Source of the DNA: Ostreococcus lucimarinus CCE9901
Lineage: Eukaryota; Chlorophyta; Mamiellophyceae; Mamiellales; Bathycoccaceae
Reading direction: 5' to 3'
Assembly: GCF_000092065.1 (NCBI RefSeq)
Contig: NC_009359.1
Location: forward strand, 620,001 to 684,000
Length of the DNA: 64,000 bases
Part shown: positions 26,205-34,502 of the stretch, in pieces
How the letters are laid out: each line of letters opens with the position of its first letter
How positions within the stretch are numbered: the first letter of the stretch is position 1
The notes under the pieces: generated by a model
What the model was told of the DNA's origin: nothing
Seen by the model: the letters and a program-made list of their open reading frames with translations, nothing else
Database searches by the model: none
Position numbers and translations under genes: made by a program

Positions 26205-27920
26205 ATGCAAAGCGCGAGAACGAAACAGCTGCTCATTCTCGGGCATCGAAAAAATCGTACGAACGACTTGCTTCGTGAGCTCAGCGCGCGACGCGAATGT
26301 GACCCACAACTTTTGCTACGGCGAGAGAACTTGTCTGGAGAGCGTGACTCGAGCGGTGGGAGACGATGGAAGAGGACGCGTGAGCGATTGAAATCGGTAA
26401 CCGCCAAAGTCGATACTGGGCTACACCGTAAAAGGTTCACTCCGAGCGCGCCACGAGAGGCATTGTTGCCTCGAGTGGTTGTTGAACCAGCAGCACCCGC
26501 GTCTCCGGAGCACTCGTTCGAAGGCGCTCGCGGCGAGACTGAGTCATCGACCTCGACGAGTGATAACGGTGATATCAGCGCCTTTGCAGACGATGGTGAC
26601 GATCTAGAGCTTCCACCCCGTACTCGCGTGCGGATTAAGTGCGCTCGAGACGCCCGAGAGGCTTTGGAGGTTTTACGCTCGCGACCGCTCAGTCCGAGGT
26701 CCGTCGAAAAGTTTCGCGGCGCGCTAGAATTAATGCGAGCACAGCGCGCGCTGATTGAGGCTGAGTTGTTGAGAGCGAACGCGTCGAATCGCCTCGACGA
26801 GAGCGCAAATGGTGCAGGCATCGATGACGAAGGATCTGAGTCTGAGGTTGACGCCGTTGAAGATTACGATCCGACGGAGCAAATATCCGAAGAATTTGGC
26901 TCCGTCTTCGGCGCGGTGGCGCACGAGTCCAGAGACCTCCTCAAACGAGAGGCCGGAGGAACTAACATGAAAGAAGTCGAGAAACACTTACTTGAACACT
27001 ATCCAGCAATACGGAATATATTCAAGTACTACTCGAGCATGACGAAGCCTTTCGATGAGAACATCACCGCCGCCGAGTTGGGGAGCATGACGCTATCGGA
27101 TTGGATGACGTTTGTGAAGGACTGTAAACTCATCGGACCGCATCCCAGGCATCAGCTCGTGAAATCGAGCGCGGAGTTATTGTTCATAAGACTCAACTGG
27201 GTCACCGACGATCGCGGCAGAAAGGTGAAGAACCGAGATTTGTCCAACAGCGACCGGACGTTGATCATGCCCGAGTTCATTTGCGGCATACTGCGTTTGG
27301 CGAAGCAATGCGGCGTGCGGATGGATAATTTCGGGCTCACAGCGAGCCGTTTCATCAAAGATATCGTCTATCCACGCGCACACTCGGTGGACGTCGAAGA
27401 GTTCCGCACGCGAATGCGATTTCGCTCGGCAAGAGCCGCGCTCGACGCGTTTCAAGCCGACATCCGATCCGTCTTCGTGCGATACGCCGCCGCGGAGGCG
27501 AAATCCGCCATCGGTGGCGGTCTGGAGACCATGGATCTCAAAGAGCTCATGCAACTATGCCGCAACATCGACATCGTCACTTTCAACGACGCCGATCATC
27601 ACCTTCTCTCGCCGCTCGCCGTGCAGCACGCCTTCGCGCTCAGCCAGCTGCAAGTCGTCGGCGACGACGCCGGCGAGATCGACGCCGACGAGTTCATCGA
27701 GCTCATCGCTCGTCTCGCCGAAAACTTCTTCGACGTCTACTTCACCGCCATCGCTAACGCTCAATCCGCGCGCCTTCACCGCGTCTCCCATCCGGGCGAA
27801 AACGTCCTCGCCCTCGCGCCCGCCCCGCGCGTCGACGACGTCGCCCTCGCGCCCAAGCTCCGCTGGTTCCTCCCGCGCCTCGCCGCGGCGTCGTCGTCTC
27901 GTTCGGTACCTGTCCATTGA
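26205..27920 (+). CDS. Unknown 571-residue protein with helical, EF-hand-like C-terminal half
   Basis: I do not recognise this gene. Codon use and the clean open frame between neighbours support it. Residues about 1-130 are basic and Ser/Glu-rich, then comes an acidic stretch (DDEGSESEVDAVEDYDPTEQ). From about residue 255 on it is helical: EVEKHLLEHYPAIRNIFKYYSSM, LSDWMTFVKDCKLI, SAELLFIRLNW, LIMPEFICGILRLAKQCG, and later GEIDADEFIELIARLAENFFDVY. The alternation of helix, acidic loop and helix recalls degenerate EF-hands, but no complete 12-residue calcium loop is visible. It lies in tandem 130 bp after SUMT and 134 bp before uS9. Confidence 0.7.
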   Translation: MQSARTKQLLILGHRKNRTNDLLRELSARRECDPQLLLRRENLSGERDSSGGRRWKRTRERLKSVTAKVDTGLHRKRFTPSAPREALLPRVVVEPAAPASPEHSFEGARGETESSTSTSDNGDISAFADDGDDLELPPRTRVRIKCARDAREALEVLRSRPLSPRSVEKFRGALELMRAQRALIEAELLRANASNRLDESANGAGIDDEGSESEVDAVEDYDPTEQISEEFGSVFGAVAHESRDLLKREAGGTNMKEVEKHLLEHYPAIRNIFKYYSSMTKPFDENITAAELGSMTLSDWMTFVKDCKLIGPHPRHQLVKSSAELLFIRLNWVTDDRGRKVKNRDLSNSDRTLIMPEFICGILRLAKQCGVRMDNFGLTASRFIKDIVYPRAHSVDVEEFRTRMRFRSARAALDAFQADIRSVFVRYAAAEAKSAIGGGLETMDLKELMQLCRNIDIVTFNDADHHLLSPLAVQHAFALSQLQVVGDDAGEIDADEFIELIARLAENFFDVYFTAIANAQSARLHRVSHPGENVLALAPAPRVDDVALAPKLRWFLPRLAAASSSRSVPVH

Positions 27921-28054
27921 TGGACACTCATTCAGGTTCTTTACGCATTATTTACGCTCGATCGCGATAAACCGATCTAGGGTTTTGGGCTCGCGTCTCG
28001 CCCATCCGGCGACGCGCGCGTTTCGATCCGTCTTTCACCGACGCGCCGTCCATC

Positions 28055-28815
28055 ATGGCTGACCAAATGGTGCGTCCCGACCTCGCGTCGAACGACAGAA
28101 ACAACCTTCGCGTCGTTCGTTCGTTCGCGCGCGCGCGCTTCGACTCGCCTCGCGCGCATCGTCGCGTCATCGTCTCGTGCGTATTGACCCTAACCGCGAC
28201 GTCCTCGGACGATCTTTCTCGACGCAGAGCGTGCAAACCTTCGGGCGCAAGGTACGTCGTCGCGCATCGATCGGTGACTCGTAATCGCATCTCTCGTATC
28301 GCGCGTCGTTCGCGACGCGGCGTCATCGGTGGGAGGCGCTCGTGCGGGATGGTTTCGCGGCGTGCGATCCGCTAGGGCTTGGGTTTGGACTCGACTGACG
28401 CCGAAACGCTCTTCTCGCGCAGAAAACTGCCGTCGCCGTGGCGCACACGAAGCGGGGCAAGGGCTTGATTCGCCTTAACGGTGTCCCGATCGATCTCGTG
28501 CAGCCGGACACGCTCCGACTCAAGGCGGTCGAACCCATTCTGTTGCTCGGTAAGGAGCGATTCGCGAACGTGGACATTCGCATTCGCGTGAAGGGTGGCG
28601 GACACGTGTCGCAAATGTACGCCGTGCGTCAGGCGATTGCGAAGTCTCTCGTGGCGTATTACCAGAAGTATGTCGATGAGGCGAGCAAGAAGGAGATCAA
28701 GGACCTTTTGTTGGCGTACGACAGAACCTTGCTCGTCGCGGATCCGCGCCGCATGGAGCCGAAGAAGGCTGGCGGTCGCGGTGCCCGCGCGCGCTTCCAA
28801 AAGTCTTACCGTTAA
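28055..28815 (+). CDS. RPS16: Cytosolic ribosomal protein uS9 (S16), three exons with a 24-nt microexon
   Basis: Exons 28055-28069, 28228-28251 and 28423-28815 give 143 residues: MADQM, then SVQTFGRK from the microexon, then [20 protein letters not shown]. The joined sequence is the normal start of eukaryotic uS9, and the rest ([12 protein letters not shown]-type [56 protein letters not shown]) is nearly universal. uS9 lies in the head of the 40S subunit with its C-terminal Arg contacting the P-site tRNA. All three junctions are phase 0. Without the two introns the conserved N-terminus cannot be recovered, so the splice model is well supported. Confidence 0.96.
28070..28227 (+). other. Intron 1 of uS9
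   Basis: A 158-bp intron with donor GTGCGT at 28070 and acceptor CAG ending at 28227. CTAAC at 28190-28194 is the likely branch point, about 34 nt upstream of the acceptor. Confidence 0.88.
28252..28422 (+). other. Intron 2 of uS9
   Basis: A 171-bp intron with donor GTACGT at 28252 and acceptor CAG ending at 28422. CTGAC at 28395-28399 is the likely branch point, about 24 nt upstream of the acceptor. Confidence 0.9.
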
Positions 28816-28992
28816 AATTTCTCGCGTTATCGTGGAAATTTTATGGCGGGGGACGACTTTGTGAGTGTCGACATAGTATTAGACGGACAGACAATTTAGG
28901 TTTTGTGATTAAAGGAGAGACGCAGACCGACGAAAATGGTGAAACGCGCGCATCCCGGCAGACCCACAGCAAGAACCTTTTTACACTAATCA

Positions 28993-30510
28993 TTACAACA
29001 TTGAATCCAAAGAATCGCTCATCGAGCGAACGCGCGATACGGAAGAGCGGAGACGCTTCGCCAAGCCCGCTCCGAACTCTACCAGCACGAAACCGCTCGC
29101 GCTGGCGATGATGGCAAATGCCCACGCCGTGCTCGCGGCCGGGTATCCGAGCTCGTGCACCAAGGAAGAACCGAATAACTGACCGAGCATTTCTCCAAAA
29201 AAGTAGCAGCTCACGAAAAGTCCGTTTGCTAAATCTGCGTACTTTGGTCCGTCGTTTCTGACAGACGCTTGCATCAAGGGCAAGAGCGGTACAAACGCAA
29301 AGGCGCTTCCGACCCCGTAAACAACGCTTGGAAACCACACGCAAAGCCGCCTTCGGGCCGTCGCACTCAGTGGATCAGGCAATCCTAGCAAAGACGAAGG
29401 GCCGAAGAAAAAGTGTGCGACTGACATGGACGCCATGCCGATGAGGCACAGTACGATGTCGCCCACTTTTGAGTTCGGAGTGTGCGAAACAATGCCAACG
29501 ATCGGCGTCACGAGCGCATACAGCCCAGCGAGTAACGAGTACACCAAGCCAATCGTAGCTGGTGAAAAGTTCAGCGTTTGATGAAGATATAGCGGAAGAG
29601 TGGTCGGAATCCCGCCGAAACTCGTGGACACGACAAGTTCGGCCAAGGCGGCGGCCAAGAAAGTCGGCCGACGAAGCACGCGAGCATAACTCGGCCTTTC
29701 CTCCTGCGAGGGCCCGGACATTTGACCACGGTCGTCGCGACCGTCGAGTCGACGCATCGCGTACATCACTGGAGGAATTGACAGCAAAATGGCGGCGCCG
29801 TTCGCCATCAGAGGTAACTTTGGCGACGAATGAATGTCGTACAAAAATCCACCGAAAATCGGCCCAAAGAGAGTCCCGAAGCCCGCGGCTACTTCTTGCA
29901 ACCCGCTTGTGATGCTCACCGCATCTGGCGCCGCTCGCGTCACCACGCACAGCATTGTCACGCTCGTCAACGCGTTGAAAAATCCCTGAAACAACCTACA
30001 CACCAACCAAACTCTCCAGCGCGCTCGTCCCGCGAACGCGCTCGTCGCCAATACGCACGCCGCCTGCCCCAAGAGCGAATATTTCGCCACCATCGTCGCG
30101 TCGAACCGCCACAGTACCCTCGGTGCGATCGTCGGCGACACCACGAGCACGCCGAACGGCAACGCCGCGAACGTCGCTCCCACCCGCGTCGCGTCGAGTC
30201 CCGCTCGCGCGAACTCTTGGCTCAGAAATGGAAACGGCACCGACATCGACATCGTCGTCACGACCAGCGACAGCGCGAACGCCCCGAGCACCCATCCGTG
30301 CTCGCGCACGACCTCCCTCGCGCTCGCGCGCCGCCCCGACGCGTCCAAGTCGTCGCGCGTTCCGTCTTCGCGAGGCGTCCCGAGCAACGGCGCCGTCCCG
30401 AGCTCGACGCTCCGCGCGTCGCGTTCCGAGTCGGACTCGCTCGAGCGATCGCGCGCGTCGTCGTCGTTTCCGTCGCCGTCGTCGTCGTCCGTCGCGCTCG
30501 CGCTCGACAT
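28993..30510 (-). CDS. Major facilitator superfamily transporter (SLC18/vesicular amine-like)
   Basis: The 505-residue protein has an acidic cytosolic head (DDDDGDGNDDDARD) and about twelve hydrophobic segments split by a charged loop (MRRLDGRDDRGQMSGPSQEE) in the middle, the 6+6 MFS layout. Features shared with the SLC18B1/vesicular amine branch are SVPFPFLSQEF in helix 1, GLQEVAAGFGTLFGPIFGGFLYD in helix 5 and GLVYSLLAGLYALVTPIVG in the second half. The substrate cannot be told from sequence; polyamines or amines are only a guess. ATG 30510 lies 71 bp from the start of the homeodomain gene. A TGTAA lies about 8 nt past the stop on this strand. Confidence 0.83.
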   Translation of the reverse strand: MSSASATDDDDGDGNDDDARDRSSESDSERDARSVELGTAPLLGTPREDGTRDDLDASGRRASAREVVREHGWVLGAFALSLVVTTMSMSVPFPFLSQEFARAGLDATRVGATFAALPFGVLVVSPTIAPRVLWRFDATMVAKYSLLGQAACVLATSAFAGRARWRVWLVCRLFQGFFNALTSVTMLCVVTRAAPDAVSITSGLQEVAAGFGTLFGPIFGGFLYDIHSSPKLPLMANGAAILLSIPPVMYAMRRLDGRDDRGQMSGPSQEERPSYARVLRRPTFLAAALAELVVSTSFGGIPTTLPLYLHQTLNFSPATIGLVYSLLAGLYALVTPIVGIVSHTPNSKVGDIVLCLIGMASMSVAHFFFGPSSLLGLPDPLSATARRRLCVWFPSVVYGVGSAFAFVPLLPLMQASVRNDGPKYADLANGLFVSCYFFGEMLGQLFGSSLVHELGYPAASTAWAFAIIASASGFVLVEFGAGLAKRLRSSVSRVRSMSDSLDSML

Positions 30511-30581
30511 CACGCGCCGGCGTCGCCGCGCATCGAGTCGTCGAGTGCCGCGACGGCATTGGTCGACGTCCGACGCGCGCG

Positions 30582-31544
30582 ATGGCGACGACTCGATGCG
30601 CGACGACGGTGCGAAGCGCGACGTGCATCGCGCACGCGCGATTCGCTCGGTCGACGCGCGACGCGCGGTGCGCGACGGCGACGACGACGCGCGCGCGGTG
30701 TCCCGGTGGCGGCGGCGCGTTCGCTTTTTCGACGACGAATGCGACGCGTGCGACGCGCGTGATGACGCGCGGGACGGAAGAGCGCGACGAAGGGTCGAGT
30801 TCGAACTGGGAAGATCTGTTCGAGCAGTTTGAACGGCAGAACGCGGACGCGGAGGCGGCGCAAGCGATCCCACGGCACAAGACGAGGGCGCTCGAGCGCG
30901 CGCTCGCGCGGGGACGGCGCAAGGTTGAGGTTCGAGAGCTGTGTCGCGAGCTGGAATTGGAGCGACACGAGGTTCTGGGATGGTTAAAGCGCAATGGACA
31001 TCGCGCCGAGACGCTCGCGAAGAAGTTTGCGGAAGAGTTAGTGCAGGAGGATGAGGCGGCGGCGGCGGCGGCGGCGGAGCGCGAGGCGCGCGCGCAAGCC
31101 AAGGCAAAGCGAGACGCGGCGGATGAGGCGAAGGGATCTGGAGCGCGCGGTCCGGGTGGGATGCCGGCGTATAAGTCGTACAAGAAGACGAGGTTGGGAT
31201 CGTCGAACGTGGCGACGCTGGAAAAGGTGTACGCCATGACGCAGTATCCCGACGACGCCCTGATCGAGAGCGTACGACAGGCAACCAAGCTGCCGGCGAG
31301 TAAGATTATCAACTGGTTTCAAGAACGCCGTCGAGGAGCGTCGCCGTCGGCGATGCGACGCGACCGTGACGTTGTGAATAGGCAGGTGGATCGGCGAGGG
31401 ACGACCGGCGGGTACTCGTACACGCGCCGAGATGAACGCGACGAAGGAAGAGGTCTCCGCAGAGGCGATGCTCGCGACGAGTACGGTGGAGGCGGTGGTG
31501 AGCGTCGCGGACGAGACGATGCTTCCGATTGGTCTCCGAATTAA
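30582..31544 (+). CDS. OCP3-like: Homeodomain protein resembling plant OCP3
   Basis: The 320-residue protein carries a homeobox-like C-terminal part at about residues 208-250: TLEKVYAMTQYPDDALIESV then LPASKIINWFQERR, where the recognition helix keeps the W-F-x-x-R pattern. N-terminal to it are NWEDLFEQFERQ, a segment VEVRELCRELELERHEVLGWLK, and the linker YKSYKKTRL. This order matches plant OVEREXPRESSOR OF CATIONIC PEROXIDASE 3, which is reported in plastids and linked to ndhB RNA editing and defence. The first 65 residues are Arg/Thr/Ala-rich with almost no acid, fitting a transit peptide. The C-terminus is Arg/Gly-rich and may bind RNA. An Ala run (GCG repeats) lies in the middle. Confidence 0.75.
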   Translation: MATTRCATTVRSATCIAHARFARSTRDARCATATTTRARCPGGGGAFAFSTTNATRATRVMTRGTEERDEGSSSNWEDLFEQFERQNADAEAAQAIPRHKTRALERALARGRRKVEVRELCRELELERHEVLGWLKRNGHRAETLAKKFAEELVQEDEAAAAAAAEREARAQAKAKRDAADEAKGSGARGPGGMPAYKSYKKTRLGSSNVATLEKVYAMTQYPDDALIESVRQATKLPASKIINWFQERRRGASPSAMRRDRDVVNRQVDRRGTTGGYSYTRRDERDEGRGLRRGDARDEYGGGGGERRGRDDASDWSPN

Positions 31545-31592
31545 ATCACGCGAACGCGCACTGTTGTATTTAAACGCAATTTTTACATCAAT

Positions 31593-33533
31593 TTACAACG
31601 TGTTAAAATCCTTCAAGCCGACGGCGGAAAATTCACCATCGTTGAATTCATCTTCATCGGTAGAGAGCAATCGAGGCGAACGATAAATTCGCATTCTTAA
31701 GTCTCGCGTGGTCTTCAATGCGCGAATCAAGGCGACGCTCGTGGCGAGCCAAAGGAGGAGGATGGCGACGAGGGCAATGGAGAGCGCAGTAGTGCTCGAT
31801 TCCGGTATGTAAGGTGTCTGTGACGCGCCCGTTCTCGCCGCGGTTCCAGCCAATTTGTTTGGACAGACATCCACGTCACGACGGAATATAGCCACATCGA
31901 CGGGCTCCATCGCCTGGGCGGAGATGTCTGGGATGGTGCGGCATGTGCTTGCCTCTCCAGTTCTTTCAAAGTACGTCTGCGCGCTCGTCGTGTTCGCTAC
32001 GCAAGTCGTTCGGCGCCACTCCCAGGTCGCGTGAGTGTCGTTATGAATCGTGAGCGAGCCCGCACCGAAAGAACCCTCCCTGAACGCGCTATACGACGGC
32101 TGAGGTTCCATCCAGGAATTACCGTACGGGCCTTCGTAATTTCCTCCGTCGCCGACGACGACGTGCACGGGACCGCACTCATGCACGTGAAAGTCGTGCA
32201 CCGGATGGGACCTTTCGTAGGCATGCACGTGGCCATTGAACACGAGATCAACGCCCGCGTCGAAAAGGATTTGCTCGAGCGCTTTTCTCATACGTTCAGC
32301 CTCTTTGAAGTGTCCTCGGTTGGAATTGTACCAAGGCGCGTGAAACACGACGACGACCCAAGGGGTATACTGCCGATTGATGGTGGCTAAATCTTTGCGT
32401 AACCACGCCATCTGAGGCGTATCAGCACCATCGTACACCCCAGTCTGCGAGTTGGCGTAGCTATTCAAACCAATGATGTGCGCCTGACCGACTTCGTGAG
32501 ACCAAAACAGTTGCGATGGACTCTTCGATGCTGTGTAAGGGGAGGGATATCGCGCCATGTAGGACACGAGATCCATTCCATTTTGCGCCACGTCGTGATT
32601 TCCAGGCACGGTCAACATCGGCATACCATCCAGCAAGAATTCGCTCAGGGTGCCGAAACTATCCCATCTTGGCGCGAAGCCATCCGCGTACGACACGTCT
32701 CCTGTGTGTATCAACAACTCTGAGTCCCCCAAAGCGTCTCGAACGTGCGTCAGCACCTCCCGCGTCACGTCCGTCTGACCCGTATCGCCCACAACGGCTA
32801 TTTTTGTCGTCTCCTTCCCGTGCTTCTTCGGCGTCTTCGGCGCCCTGAAGCTTCTCGTCGTCTCGCTCCCTGGCAGCGCGTACGAATACCGCTCTCCAGC
32901 CATCAATCCCGTCATCTTCGCCGTGTGCACGATCGGCGAGTGATACACGGCGTCGGGATTGGCGTAATCCAAACACACCCCCTTAGACATCGGCGCGTCC
33001 GTCCAGAAAGCGCTCGGAATCACATCCTCGAACGTCCGCACCGAGCGATAGTTTGAAGCGTCGGCGTCCGCCCACGCCGACGTGTTCGCCAACGTCATCA
33101 GCACCCCCGGATCCACCGCCGGTGTCGTTCCCATGCGCGGCACGAATGCCGTCGGCGATCCGACGCACAACTGCGTCGTGTACGACGCGCTCATCGCCTC
33201 CGCGCGTCGTCTTTGTCTCCCGTCGCTCGCGCTCGCGTAGTACTCCACCGCCGCGTCCTCGTCCAGCGCCTCGCGCGTCGCCCAAACCACGCTCATCTCG
33301 CCCGCGCCCGTCGGCGCCAAGTGCACCTGCGTCACCGCGTCCGCGTCCGCCGTCGCGCGTCCGCGCGTCGCGCGCAGCGGCACCGCGGGCGAAGCCTCGG
33401 GTCGTTGAAATCCCGACGTCATCGACCCCGCGTCCGCCATCGCGCGCGTCCACGCGCGCGCGAACGCCGCGGTCGCCATCGCGCCCGCGCTCGCGCGCCT
33501 CCACGCCGCGCGCGCGCCTCGACGTCGCCCCAT
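31593..33533 (-). CDS. PAP: Purple acid phosphatase with C-terminal membrane anchor
   Basis: The 646-residue metallophosphoesterase carries all five ligand blocks of purple acid phosphatases in order: GDTGQT, GDVSYAD, GNHD, VVVFHAPWYNS and FNGHVHAYERS. These bind the Fe-metal pair and release phosphate from organic esters. An N-terminal fibronectin-like region precedes the catalytic domain. The first 35 residues include a basic start and an Ala-rich hydrophobic stretch, likely a signal peptide. Unusually for the family, the C-terminus has a membrane segment (TTALSIALVAILLLWLATSVALI) and a short basic then acidic tail (SPRLLSTDEDEF), so the enzyme is probably anchored facing out or into the lumen. 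Its start lies 33 bp from that of the JMJD8-like gene. Confidence 0.92.
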   Translation of the reverse strand: MGRRRGARAAWRRASAGAMATAAFARAWTRAMADAGSMTSGFQRPEASPAVPLRATRGRATADADAVTQVHLAPTGAGEMSVVWATREALDEDAAVEYYASASDGRQRRRAEAMSASYTTQLCVGSPTAFVPRMGTTPAVDPGVLMTLANTSAWADADASNYRSVRTFEDVIPSAFWTDAPMSKGVCLDYANPDAVYHSPIVHTAKMTGLMAGERYSYALPGSETTRSFRAPKTPKKHGKETTKIAVVGDTGQTDVTREVLTHVRDALGDSELLIHTGDVSYADGFAPRWDSFGTLSEFLLDGMPMLTVPGNHDVAQNGMDLVSYMARYPSPYTASKSPSQLFWSHEVGQAHIIGLNSYANSQTGVYDGADTPQMAWLRKDLATINRQYTPWVVVVFHAPWYNSNRGHFKEAERMRKALEQILFDAGVDLVFNGHVHAYERSHPVHDFHVHECGPVHVVVGDGGNYEGPYGNSWMEPQPSYSAFREGSFGAGSLTIHNDTHATWEWRRTTCVANTTSAQTYFERTGEASTCRTIPDISAQAMEPVDVAIFRRDVDVCPNKLAGTAARTGASQTPYIPESSTTALSIALVAILLLWLATSVALIRALKTTRDLRMRIYRSPRLLSTDEDEFNDGEFSAVGLKDFNTL

Positions 33534-33566
33534 CGCGACGCCGCGCCTTTGTCTGCGGAATCTAAG

Positions 33567-34484
33567 ATGCGTCGCGTTTTCGCGTCATCCGCCGTCGCGT
33601 CGCGCCGCATGCCGCGCGTCACCGCCCGCGCGGCGACGCGCGCGCTCGCGTTCGTCTGCGTCCTTCTGACGCGAATCGCGCGCGCGCGCGCGAGCGATCG
33701 CGACTGGAGACGCTTTCGTTCGCCGCCGTTCGATGGACGACCGTGCACCGTCCCGCGCGCGTCGGTCGACGAGCTCTCGCTCGAGACGTTCGCGCGCACG
33801 TTCGAGAGCGCGGAGACGCCGGTGGTCGTCACCGGGCTCGGCGCGCGGCGAACGGGGTTCGTCGAGCGCGTCGAAAGAGGGGCGCTGCTTCGGGAGCTGG
33901 GCGCGGCGACGGTGACGCTGAGCAGCGCGAACGCGCACTCGCGCGGAAAACTTCGGAAGAGCCTGCGAGGATACGTCGAGGAGGACGTGGCGGCGAAGAG
34001 GAGAACGGATGGAAAGGAAGACGCGAGCGAGATATGGTACTGGTTCGGTGATCACGTGGAGAGCGATGGGACGATGTCGAACGGATTCGAGACGCTCTTC
34101 GGGGCGTACGACGATTTAGAATACGTCGGCGACGCGAACGTGGCGTATTCGTTCGGCGTGGGGGGACAGTTTAGCGGAGTGCCGATGCACACGCATGGGC
34201 CGGGGTGGTCGGAGAGTTTGATCGGGAGGAAGCATTGGTTCTTGGCGCCGCCGGACGCGACACCGAATTTCGATCCCAACGTGACGGCGTACGCGTGGGC
34301 GCTGGAGGCGCTGCGCCGGGGGGACGTGCGCGACGGTGAGGGTGGAATTTTAGAGTGCACGGTGAACGCAGGCGAATCGATTTACTTTCCACCGAATTGG
34401 TGGCACGCGACGGTGAATTTGGACGAGAGTGTCTTTATAAGTTCTTTCGTAAATTCAGTACAGCGCGCGCGCGATGAGTTGTGA
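33567..34484 (+). CDS. JMJD8-like: JMJD8-like JmjC protein of the secretory pathway
   Basis: The 305-residue protein starts with a basic head and a hydrophobic core (ALAFVCVLLTRIARARAS), a signal peptide. The cupin/JmjC part contains FSGVPMHTHGPGWSESLIGRKHWFLAPP, then LECTVNAGESIYFPPNWWHATVNLDESVFISSF, close to JMJD8, an ER-lumenal JmjC protein of uncertain activity. Where active JmjC hydroxylases have His-x-Asp/Glu for iron, this reads His-Thr-His (near residues 207-209), so oxygenase activity is doubtful. The distal His is kept in WWHATVNL. The start is in a 33-bp divergent gap with the purple acid phosphatase, another secretory-pathway protein. The stop is 18 bp from that of the cyclase gene. 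Confidence 0.85.
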   Translation: MRRVFASSAVASRRMPRVTARAATRALAFVCVLLTRIARARASDRDWRRFRSPPFDGRPCTVPRASVDELSLETFARTFESAETPVVVTGLGARRTGFVERVERGALLRELGAATVTLSSANAHSRGKLRKSLRGYVEEDVAAKRRTDGKEDASEIWYWFGDHVESDGTMSNGFETLFGAYDDLEYVGDANVAYSFGVGGQFSGVPMHTHGPGWSESLIGRKHWFLAPPDATPNFDPNVTAYAWALEALRRGDVRDGEGGILECTVNAGESIYFPPNWWHATVNLDESVFISSFVNSVQRARDEL

Positions 34485-34502
34485 TATTTATGCAGTGGTT
34501 GG

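Noticed and set aside
29996-31312. A 438-codon minus-strand open frame
   Set aside because: It overlaps both the MFS gene and the homeodomain gene in other frames and shows no domain.
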